From: JAGVSZ01 sp963716855
GTDB taxonomy: Bacteria > Pseudomonadota > Gammaproteobacteria > Burkholderiales > SG8-39
Assembly (NCBI GenBank): GCA_963716855.1
Contig: CAVQUV010000021.1
Location: 248,001-312,000 of the forward strand
DNA: 64,000 nucleotides
Reading direction: 5' to 3'
The notes beneath the pieces are model-generated. The model was not told the origin of the DNA. It saw only the letters and a program-made list of their open reading frames with translations, and did no database searches. Shown here one piece after another: positions 52,483 through 60,951 of this stretch (positions are counted from its first letter, which is position 1; every line of letters begins with the position of its first letter). The position numbers and the translations under genes are program-made.

Positions 52483-54005
52483 ATGCTGATCGCCTTCGTC
52501 GTCCTCTATCTCGCGATCACCATCGCCATCGGCCTGTGGGCGGCGCGCCGCGTGCACAACGCCAGGGACTTTCTCATCGCCGGGCGCAGCCTGCCGCTCT
52601 ACATGAACGTCGCGACGGTGTTCGCGACCTGGTTCGGCGCCGAGACCGTGCTCGCGGTCTCCTCGACGTTCCTGAAGGAAGGCCTGCACGGCATCGTCGC
52701 CGACCCCTTCGGGTTCTCGCTCTGCCTGATCCTGGTCGGCCTGTTCTTCGCGCGGGCGTTCTACCGCATGGACCTGCTCACGATCGGCGACTTCTACCGC
52801 AAGCGCTACGGGCACGCCGCGGAGCTGATCACGAGCCTGTGCATCACCGTGTCCTACCTCGGCTGGACCTCCGCGCAGATGATCGCGCTCGGACTCGTGT
52901 TCAACGCGCTCTCGGGCGGCGCGATTTCGATGCCGGTCGGCATCGTGCTCGGCGCGGGCGTGGTGCTCGTCTACACGCTGTTCGGCGGCATGTTCTCGGT
53001 CGCCTTCACCGATCTCTTTCAGACGGTGATCATTGTGCTCGGGATGCTCTACCTCGCCTGGCTGCTCGCTGGAATGGCCGGCGGCGCCGACGTCGTGATC
53101 GCGCACGCCTTTTCCGCCGGCAAGTTCGAGTTCTGGCCGAAGCTCGAGACAAAGGAAATGCTCGGCTTCTTCGCCGCCTGGCTGACCGCCGCAGTCGGCG
53201 GCATCCCCCAGCAGGACGTGTTCCAGCGCGTGACCTCGGCGAAGGACGAGAAGACCGCCGTCCGCGGCTCGATGATCGGCGGGGGGCTCTACTTCGTGTT
53301 CGCGTTCGTGCCGATCTTCCTCGCCTACTCGGCGTTCCTGATCGACGGGAAGATGGTCGGGGAGCTGCTCGGGGCCGAGGGCAACCGCTTCCAGGAGATC
53401 CTGCCGACGCTCATCCTTCAGCAGACGCCGGTGTTCGCGCAGGTGATGTTCTTCGGCGCGCTGCTCTCCGCGATCCTCTCGACCGCGAGCGGCGCGATGC
53501 TCGCGCCGACGGCCCTGTTCACCGAGAACGTGCTGAAGCGCCTCTACCCGCACATGAGCGACCGCCAGTTCCTGCTGACGCTGCGTCTCGTGCTGGTGAT
53601 CTTCACGCTCGCGGTCGTGAGCTTCGCGCTCGCGAGCGAGGCCTCGATCTACCAGATGGTCCAGAACACCTACAAGGTCACGCTCGTCTCCTGCATCGTG
53701 CCGCTCGTCGCGGGAATCTACTGGCACCGGGCGACGGCGCAGGGCGCGCTGCTTTCGATCGCGCTCGGCCTGGTAACGTGGATCGGCATGGAGGCCCTCG
53801 CCGCGGATTCGACCTGGCCGCCGCAGCTCGTCGGGCTCGCGTTCTCGATCCTCGGCATGGTCGTCGGCTCGTACGCCTCGCGCGCGCCGCACCCGCACGA
53901 CGAGCACGGGCCGCACGCGGTGCACGGTCCCGCGGCGCTGCTGCGCCCGCCGGCTGCACGGCGCCCATCCGCCTCACGAATCCAGCCACCGGGCAGAAGC
54001 AATGA
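52483..54005 (+). CDS. Sodium:solute symporter family protein (frameshift near the C-terminus)
   Basis: An inner-membrane SSS-family importer of about 500 residues with 12-13 hydrophobic segments: ARRVHNARDFLIAGRSLPLY, ATWFGAETVLAVSSTFLKEG, LTAAVGGIPQQDVFQRVTSA, LSAILSTASGAMLAPTALFT. The frame fails near 53940, beyond the last membrane helix. Another frame ends AGCTAPIRLTNPATGQKQ at 54005, overlapping the sulfatase start (ATGA), so that end is preferred. The symporter probably imports the substrate or product of the coupled sulfatase; the substrate is not known. Confidence 0.88.
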
Positions 54006-55383
54006 AGAAACCCAACCTGCTCGTCATCCTGATCGACGACCTGCGCTTCGACGAGTTCGGCGCCGGCGGCCATCCGTACATGAAGACCCCGCACGTGGAC
54101 CGGATCGCCCACGAGGGCGCGATGTTCACGCGCGCGTTCCATCCCACCCCGATCTGCTCGCCGAACCGCGCGTCGATCCTGACCGGCCAGTACGCGAGCC
54201 GGCACGGGATCATCGACAACGTCGCGCGCGACGCCGCGAGCATGCGCCTGCCGAACTACCACCTCGTGCTGCAGCGCCTCGGCTACGAGACCGCGCACAT
54301 CGGCAAGTGGCACATGGGCAACGAAGCCGCGCCCCGTCCCGGCTACGACCTGTGGGTGAGTTTCAAGGGCCACGGGCGGCTCGTCGACCCGGAGTTCAAC
54401 GAAGACGGCACTGCAGTCCAGCACCGTGGCTACATCACCGATCTCCTGAACGAGCGCGCCGTGCGCTTCGTCGAGGCGAAGCGCGACAAGCCGTTCGCGC
54501 TCTTCCTCGCGCACAAGGCGGTGCATCCGGACGCGGTCCAGGCCGCGGACGGCACGCTCGATCTCACGAGCGGGGGCGGCTACATGGTGCCGGCGCGGCA
54601 CGCCGATCTCTATCGCGGCGCGGTGTTCCCGAAGCGGCCGAACATGCTGCCGCCCGAGGAGGTGGTGAAGCAGAAGCCGGTCTGGGCGGAGGCGTTCAAG
54701 CTGAAGGCGACCGAGCGCTCGCAGGCGACGCTGCGCGCGATCCAGGCGGGCACTCAGGAGGAGATCCGCCTGCGCGCGGCCATGATGGCCTCGGTGGACG
54801 AAGGCGTCGGCATGATCTTCGACGCGCTCGCGCGCACGAGGCAGCTCGACGACACGTTCATCCTGTTCCTCGGCGACAACGGCTACTTCTTCGGCGAGCA
54901 CGCGCTCGGCCCCGAGCGTCGCTTCGCCTACGAGGAAGGCATCCGTGCGCCGTTCATCCTGCGCTACCCGCGCCGCGCGAAGGCGGGCAGCCACGATCAC
55001 GGATCTCGTGCTCACGATCGACATCGCGCCGACGCTGGTGGCACTGGCCGGGGGCAGGCCGCCGGCGACGATGCAGGGCCGCTCGCTCCTGCCGCTCTTC
55101 GCCGGCAAGCGCGCCGGCTGGCGGAAGTCCTTCCTGTGCGAGTACTTCAGCGAGAACGCGCTGCCGTGGCTCGTCGGCATGGGCTACAAGGCGGTGCGGA
55201 CGGACCGCCACAAGCTGATCCACTGGGTGAACCGCGACGGCGGCATGCTCGACGAGCTCTACGACCTCGACCGCGACCCGTACGAGCTCAAGAACCTGAT
55301 CGGCGAGCCGCACGTACGCGCCGGTGCGCGCGAAGCTGCGCAGGGAGCTCGCGCGGCTGGTCGCCGAATCGGTGGGCCTTTAA
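54002..55383 (+). CDS. Type I sulfatase (two frameshifts)
   Basis: A sulfate-ester hydrolase of the alkaline-phosphatase superfamily. Visible: NLLVILIDDLRFDEFG with metal-binding aspartates, the formylglycine motif CSPNRASILTGQY (Cys52), YETAHIGKWHMGN, and FLGDNGYFFGEHALG. Frame changes are needed near 54990 and 55318; the pieces LVLTIDIAPTLVALAGGRPP and YDLDRDPYELKNLIGEP then complete the domain, ending RRELARLVAESVGL at 55383. No signal peptide is seen. It needs a formylglycine-generating or anaerobic maturation enzyme from elsewhere. Coupled to the symporter. Confidence 0.87.
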
Positions 55384-55423
55384 CTGGGCCGCGGCAGACC
55401 CACGGACCCGGCGCGGCTCGCGC

Positions 55424-55452
55424 TTGACCTGATTCCGTACAGTCTGTACAGT
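55424..55452 (+). promoter_or_regulatory. Promoter and palindromic operator of the toxin-antitoxin operon
   Basis: TTGACC at 55424-55429 and TACAGT at 55447-55452 are 17 bases apart. A perfect palindrome GTACAG-T-CTGTAC (55437-55449) overlaps the spacer and -10 box. Nine bases after it is the antitoxin ATG. Autorepression by the antitoxin or toxin-antitoxin complex is the usual logic of such sites and is inferred here. Confidence 0.7.
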
Positions 55453-55460
55453 ACGTTTCC

Positions 55461-55715
55461 ATGTCGCGATCCAACCGCAAAGGCGTCGAAGAGGCCCGCA
55501 GCCAGCTGCCTGCACTGCTCGCGGAGGCCGAAAAGGGACGCGTCACGATCATCACCCGTCACGGTCGATCGGTCGCCGCGATCGTGCCCATCGCGCGCGC
55601 CACCGGCGCGCCGCGCCAGAAATCGCTCGTAGGACTGGCGGGATCGGGCAAGGGCCTGTGGGGCAAGGACAGCACCAGGACCCTGCGTCGCCTGCGGGAC
55701 GAGTGGAACCGCTGA
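55461..55715 (+). CDS. Phd/YefM-family antitoxin
   Basis: An 84-residue antitoxin: N-terminal DNA-binding half VEEARSQLPALLAEAEKGRV, TIITRHGRSVAAIVPI is the signature of the Phd/YefM fold, and a basic C-terminal tail (LRRLRDEWNR) should wrap the toxin. The toxin's GTG start lies 13 bases inside its end. Confidence 0.9.
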   Translation: MSRSNRKGVEEARSQLPALLAEAEKGRVTIITRHGRSVAAIVPIARATGAPRQKSLVGLAGSGKGLWGKDSTRTLRRLRDEWNR

Positions 55716-56128
55716 ATCTCGCGGCCCTGCCGCATGGGGGGCTGGTACTGGTCGATACGGCCCCGATCGTCTACGTCCTGGACGCGCACCCGCAGCTCGC
55801 GCGGCGGTTCCAGCCGCTGTTCGACCTCCAGGCGGCGGGGGACATCCAGTTCGCGGTGACGACCACGACGATCGCCGAGGTTCTGACGGGCCCTCTTGCC
55901 GCCGGCGAGGAAGCGCTCGCAAAGCGCTATCGCGCCGTGATGGAATCGTGGCAGGTGATCAATCTGACCGCCGACCTTGCAGAGAGCGCAGCGCGGTTTC
56001 GCGCCGCCCTGAAGCTCAAGCTCCCCGATGCAATCCAAGTCGCGAGCGCCATGGCCGTGAACGCCGACGCGCTGGTGACCCACGATCGCGATTTTTCGCG
56101 CGTCAAGGCGTTGATGGTCATGAGCTGA
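55703..56128 (+). CDS. PIN-domain toxin (VapC-like ribonuclease)
   Basis: A 141-residue PIN nuclease. Acidic residues are in place: Asp in LVDTAPIVYVLDA, Glu in TTIAEVLTGPL, Asp in KLPDAIQVASAMAVNADALV and the final THDRDF. It should cleave RNA when not bound by the antitoxin. GTG at 55703 overlaps the antitoxin gene, the normal coupled order. Confidence 0.9.
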   Translation: MEPLNLAALPHGGLVLVDTAPIVYVLDAHPQLARRFQPLFDLQAAGDIQFAVTTTTIAEVLTGPLAAGEEALAKRYRAVMESWQVINLTADLAESAARFRAALKLKLPDAIQVASAMAVNADALVTHDRDFSRVKALMVMS

Positions 56129-56227
56129 CCGCCGAGCGTGTGTCGACACGCTGCCGGCACGCGTGCGGCGCCCTTAAAGAGCGCTTTCTTCGCGTCGGCC
56201 GCAGCAACGCCTCGGTGTACGCGGCGA

Positions 56228-57658
56228 TCAGGCGGGGCGGTTCGACTTCACGAACTGCGTCGCCTCGCGTCCTGCGATGCGGCCGAAGGTGATCGTCTCC
56301 GAGATCGAGTTGCCGCCGAGCCGGTTCGCGCCGTGCACGCCGCCGGTCACCTCGCCCGCGGCGAAGAGGCCCGGGATCGCCTTGCCGTCCTGCCCCAGCA
56401 CGCGAGTGCGCTCGTCGATCGCGACGCCGCCCATCGTGTAGTGGATCCCGGGGCGGATCTCGATCGCGTGGTAGCCCGGGTCCTTGACCGCGCGCGGCAT
56501 GTCGGGCCGGCCGAACTCGTCGTCCTTCTTCGCCGCCTGGAACTTGTTGTAGCTCTCGATGGTGACCGCGAGGTTGCCGCCGTCCACCTCGATCGCCTTC
56601 GCAAGTTCCTCGGGAGTCTTGCCGCTCTTTACCAGCTCGAGGTGGAAATAGCCCTCGATCTGCTTGAGCGACCGGCGGATCGTCTCGTCGAACACCAGGA
56701 AGGCGCTCTGCCCTTTCTGCTTCAGGATCGCGGCGCTCGCCGCGTCGCGCGTGGTGAGCTCGTTCATGAATCGCTTGCCCTCGCGGTTCACGCAGATCGC
56801 GCCGTTGCCGCGCACCGCCTCGGTGATCAGGATCTTGGAGCCGGCGGCCTGCGTGGGATGAATCTGGATCTGCTCCATGTCCACGAGCTTCGCTCCGAAC
56901 TCGGCCGCGAGGTCCAGCCCGTCGCCCGTCGCGCCGGGCTGGTTGGTACTCGTGAACGCCGAGTACTCGGGCCGGTACTTCGCCACGCGCTCGAGGTTCG
57001 CCGAGAACCCGCCCGAGGCGAGGATCACCGTGGGCGCTTCGATCGAATAGAGCTGCCCGAGCTTGTTCTGGACCAGCACGCCGGACACGGCACCGCCCGG
57101 CGTCTCGAAGATCTTCAGCACCTTCGCGTTGGTGCGCACGTCCATTCCGCGCTTGATCGCGTTCTGACGCATCACGTGGACGATGTGATGGCCGACCGCG
57201 TCACCGCCGGTCGGGCGGTGCGTGCGGTTCACGCTCGCGCCGCCCATGCGCCCGACGTCGCTCATGTCGGCGCCGATGGACGTGAGCCAGTCGATCGACG
57301 ACGACGAGCTGCGCGCGAGGATCTCGACGAGCTCGGGCCTGGCGAGGTTCTTGCCGCCCTTGTACGTGTCGTCGTACATGATCTTCACCGTGTCCTGGAT
57401 CCCGCGCTTCTTCTGGAACACGGTCTCGGCGGCGTTCATGCCCCCGGCGGCGAGCTGCGTATTGCCGCCGGTGATCGGCATCTTCTCGAGCACTACCACC
57501 TTCGCCTTCGCGTCGAAGGCGGTGATCGCGGCGGTCATGCCCGCGCCGCCGGAGCCGATGACGATCACGTCGGCGCGCTCGTGGCGCGCGGCGGCGAAAG
57601 CCCGCGGCCCCGCGAGCATCGCGAGGGTGCCGAGTTTGAGGACGTCGCGTCGCTTCAT
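56228..57658 (-). CDS. Periplasmic flavoprotein reductase (fumarate/urocanate reductase-like)
   Basis: A 476-residue FAD protein with an exported N-terminus (KRRDVLKLGTLAMLAGPRAF). FAD dinucleotide fold VIVIGSGGAGMTAAI; EKMPITGGNTQLAAGGMNAA; catalytic-site residues of the fumarate reductase family in QIHPTQAAGSK, NELTTRDAASAAIL, GIHYTMGGVAIDE and GANRLGGNSISETITFGRIAG. It lacks its own heme domain, so electrons probably come from the adjacent tetraheme cytochrome. Substrate (fumarate, urocanate or another enoate) cannot be told. Starts 14 bases after the cytochrome stop. Confidence 0.92.
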   Translation of the reverse strand: MKRRDVLKLGTLAMLAGPRAFAAARHERADVIVIGSGGAGMTAAITAFDAKAKVVVLEKMPITGGNTQLAAGGMNAAETVFQKKRGIQDTVKIMYDDTYKGGKNLARPELVEILARSSSSSIDWLTSIGADMSDVGRMGGASVNRTHRPTGGDAVGHHIVHVMRQNAIKRGMDVRTNAKVLKIFETPGGAVSGVLVQNKLGQLYSIEAPTVILASGGFSANLERVAKYRPEYSAFTSTNQPGATGDGLDLAAEFGAKLVDMEQIQIHPTQAAGSKILITEAVRGNGAICVNREGKRFMNELTTRDAASAAILKQKGQSAFLVFDETIRRSLKQIEGYFHLELVKSGKTPEELAKAIEVDGGNLAVTIESYNKFQAAKKDDEFGRPDMPRAVKDPGYHAIEIRPGIHYTMGGVAIDERTRVLGQDGKAIPGLFAAGEVTGGVHGANRLGGNSISETITFGRIAGREATQFVKSNRPA

Positions 57659-57671
57659 GACGGGTCTCCTG

Positions 57672-58095
57672 TCACTTGCCCGATGCGGGCGCGGCCGCCT
57701 TCGCCGCGGCCCCCGGGATCGGCATCTCGAAGTTGGTGTGGCAGTTCAGGCAGTAGGGCTTCGACTCCTGGTGTCCCTGATGGCACACCGTGCAGGCGAT
57801 CTCCGGCCCGAGGTGCGAACCGTGCGGGTTGATCTCCGGGTTCTTGAGCTTGGCCTTGCTCTGCGGTGCGAGCTTGTCGTAGCCGCCATGGCAGGTAACG
57901 CACTGCTTGTTGACGACCGTCTCGTTGTCGTCCGGGATCAACTGCTTCTGGTGGCACGCGCCGCACGAAGGTTCTGCTTGGTGCCGTGAGTGGCCGCGAG
58001 CCAGGGCGAGCCCAGGTCCCCATCGCTTGCGCGACCCTCGTACTGCTCGGGACGTCGAGCGCGCAAAGTCTACCACCGATCCCTGCCAAGACCAT
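57672..58095 (-). CDS. Tetraheme cytochrome c3-type protein (5' end uncertain, frameshift)
   Basis: Four CxxCH heme sites in a row (CGACH, CVTCH, CTVCH, CLNCH) within about 90 residues, with extra histidines as likely axial ligands, and an Ala/Lys-rich tail. Just upstream the frame reads nonsense, while another frame gives LGSPWLAATHGTKQN; adding one base near 57967 joins them. No convincing signal peptide is visible, so 58095 is only a provisional start. It should be the electron donor of the flavoprotein downstream, as in flavocytochrome systems where flavin and heme parts are separate proteins. Confidence 0.78.
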
Positions 58096-58137
58096 ACTAC
58101 GAAAGCACGATGTGCCGGCCCGCGGCGCGCCGACCCG

Positions 58138-59479
58138 TTAGGCACGCGCGCGGGCGGGCCGCGCGTAGACCGGCTTGCCGGCGACGTACGTCGCGCGCAC
58201 CGCGCGGTCGTCGCCGAGCGTCATCTGGACGAACAGCGCCTCGTCGAGGTCCGCGGCGTGCTTCATCCGGAACGCGATCAGCGGCGTCGACTTCAGGTCG
58301 AGCACCACGAGGTCCGCCTCCATCCCCGGCGCGAGGCTGCCGATCGTGTCCTCGAGGTAGAAGCGCGTGCGCCGTGCCGCGCGTCGCGAGGTAGAACGCG
58401 TGTCCCGCCGATAGCGAGTAGCCGTTCATCTGCGCGGCCTTGTACGCCTCGTTCAGCGTCTGCAGGATCGAGAGCGACGTGCCGCCGCCCACGTCGGTCG
58501 CGAGCCCCACGCGCACCGGGCGCTCCTGGCGCATCGCCCTGCCGAGGTCGAAGCAGCCGCTGCCGAGAAAGAAGTTCGAGGTCGGGCAGTGCGCGATCGC
58601 CGCACCCGTCTCGTGCAGGCGCGCGAGCTCCGCCTCGGAGAGGTGGATGCCATGGCCGTAGATCGCGCGGCGGCCAAGCAAGCCGTAGTGGTCGTAGACG
58701 TCGAGGTAATCGCGGCGCCCGGGGAAGAGCTGCTTCGCCCACTCGACCTCGGCCTTGTTCTCGGACACATGCGACTGCACGAAGCAGTCGGGGTGCTCGC
58801 GCTTGAGCGCGCCGGCCGCGGTCGAGCTGCTCGGGCGTGCTGGTCGGCGCGAAGCGCGGGGTGATCGCGTACATCGAGCGCCCGCGGCCGTGCCACTTCG
58901 CGATCAGCGCCTTCGACTCGTCGTAGCCGCGCTGCGCCGTGTCGCACAGCGCCGCGGGCGCGTTGCGGTCCATCAGCACCTTGCCCGCGATCATGCGCAG
59001 GCCGAGCTTCGACGGACTCCTCGAAGAACGCGTCCACCGACTGCGGGTGCACGGTGCAGTACACCGCGGCCGTGGTGATGCCGTTGCGCAGACATTCCTC
59101 CAGGAACACCTGCGCCGCGGCACGGGCGTGGCGCTTGTCGGCGAAGCGCTGCTCCGCGACGAACGTGTACTTGTTCAGCCAGTCGAGGAGCTGCGCGCCG
59201 TACGCCCCGATGATCTCGGTCTGCGGATAGTGGACGTGGCTGTCGATGAACCCGGCCATGAGCAGCGCGTCGCGGCCGTAGTCCTCGACCTTCGTGCCGC
59301 GCGGCAGCCGGGGACGAATCTTCTTCGCGGGGCCGAAGTGAGTGATCTTTCCGCCCGCCATCGCGACGATGGCGTCGGACTCGTAGGCGCATCGTCGCCT
59401 CGAGCCCGTCCCGGAACGGATCCCCGGTATAGGTGAGCGCGGGTCCGCGGATCGCGGTCACGCGCGGGGGCGCAGCCAT
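58138..59479 (-). CDS. guaD: Guanine deaminase (four frameshifts)
   Basis: Zn hydrolase converting guanine to xanthine. Segments in successive frames match the amidohydrolase fold: AIRGPALTYTGDPFRDGLEA; AGFIDSHVHYPQTEIIGAYG with the metal HxH; LRMIAGKVLMDRNAPAALCD; QSHVSENKAEVEWAKQLFPG; HCPTSNFFLGSGCFDLGRAM; VGLATDVGGGTSLSILQTLN with the metal Asp; and LVVLDLKSTPLIAFRMKHA. Shifts lie near 59390, 59010, 58820 and 58375. The joined length, about 440 residues, is normal. Stop TAA at 58138-58140. It sits between the efflux channel and cytochrome genes on the same strand. Confidence 0.85.
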
Positions 59480-59482
59480 GCG

Positions 59483-60950
59483 TCAGCGCGCGGCGGTGGA
59501 CGCCGCCTCGCCCTCCGAGCGGCCGAGCAGCGGTTGCGGCGCGAGCCGGCTCGCCTCGTCCACCCAGCCGCCGCCGACTGCCTGGTAGACGTTGACGATC
59601 TGCGTGTAGGCGCTCGGCCTGCGAGCGCACCGCAGTGAGCTCGGCGCTGAAGAGCTCGTTCTCGGCGTACAGCACCTCGAGGTAGCCGGCATAGCCGTTG
59701 TCGAACCGCAGCCGCGACAGCCGCGCGTACTCGCGCAGCGCGGCGACGCGCTTCGTCTGGGCCGTCCGATTCCTCGCGCCGCTTGACGGTCCCGACGAGC
59801 GCGTCGTTGGTTTCGCGGAAGGCGTTGAGGATCGATCTGCTGGTAGATAGGCGAGCGGCCCCGCGCGTCGCGGCTTCCGCGCGTCTGCACCTGCCCCTCG
59901 ATCGCTCCGAACGTGAAGATCGGCCCCGTCAGACCCGCCGCGACCGACCACGCGGACGCCGGCCCGGTCAGGAAATCGCCGAACGCCGTGCTCACGGAGC
60001 CGAGCAGCCCGGTGAGCGAGAGGGTCGGGAAAGTAGAGCGCTTTCGCGGCGCCGATGTTCGCATTCGCCGCGACCAGGATCTGCTCGGCCTGCAGGATGT
60101 CGGGGCGTCGCTCGAGGAGCGTCGGAGGGCAGGTCGGCCGGGATTCCGGGCGCGACCAGCTCGTCGAGCGTCTTGCCGCGGGGATCGGGCCGGGATTGCG
60201 GCCGAGCAGGACCGAGATGAGATTTTCCTGCGCGGCGATCTGCTGTTCGAGCGCGGGGATCGCCGCGAGCGCCTGCTGGTACTGCGACTCGACCTGGTTG
60301 AGCTCGACCTCGGACACCACGCCGCCCTTGAAGCGCAGCTCGAAGATGTTCGCGGTGTCGGCGTAGTTCTTCGCCGTCGCCTGGGCGATCTCGAGCTGCC
60401 GGTCGAGCGCGCGCAGGCCAATGTAGCTCGACGCGACACTGGTGACGAGCGTGAGAATCACACCGCGGCGACCTTGCTCGCTCGCGTACACCTGCGCCTG
60501 CGCCGCCTCGCTCTGGCGCCGCACCCGCCCGAACAGATCGATCTGCCACTGCGCGCTGAGTGCACCCTGGTACAGCGTGTAGTAGGGATCGGTGCCGGGC
60601 GCGAGCGGCGGCTGGCCGACCTCGCTCGCCCGGTTGCGGCTCGCGTTGGCGCTATAGCCGATCTGCGGATAGAACTGCGACCGCACGACGGCGAGTGCGC
60701 CGACGAACTGGTCGACTCTCGCCGCGGCAATGAAGAGATCCTGGTTGTTGCGCAGCGCAGTGTCGATCAGTTGGTTCAGCGCCGGATCGCCGAACTGCTC
60801 CCACCAGCGCGTGTTTGCGACGTCGGCCGCCTGCGGGTAGTCGATACGCCACTTGTCGGGGCTCGAGATGTCGGGGCGGGAGTAATCGGGCCCGACGGTG
60901 CAAGCAGACGCGAGCGCGGCGACCACCGCTGCGACGGCTAGCCTGCGCAT
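59483..60950 (-). CDS. RND efflux outer-membrane channel lipoprotein (about six frameshifts)
   Basis: TolC/OprM-NodT family channel. Lipobox AVVAALASACTVGPDYSRP; WWEQFGDPALNQLIDTALRN; AQWQIDLFGRVRRQSEAAQA; later pieces LERRPDILQAEQILVAANAN, FPTLSLTGLLGSVSTAFGDF, RLRFDNGYAGYLEVLYAENE and YTQIVNVYQAVGGGW appear in alternating frames. Shifts near 60180, 60120, 60030, 59835, 59765 and 59610. The first 750 bases and the overall length (about 485 residues) are normal. It starts one base after the pump gene. Confidence 0.87.
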
Positions 60951-60951
60951 G

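Noticed and set aside
52483..55218. A 911-codon fusion of symporter and sulfatase
   Set aside because: The sulfatase part of that frame is nonsense. The real sulfatase is in another frame from 54002, and the symporter ends at 54005 after a likely indel.
58030..58141. Plus-strand peptide with a signal-peptide look (ATLVLLGTSSAQS)
   Set aside because: It has no start codon context, ends after about 35 codons and lies opposite the uncertain 5' end of the cytochrome gene. A small inversion could explain it, but the hydrophobic run is short and chance is more likely.
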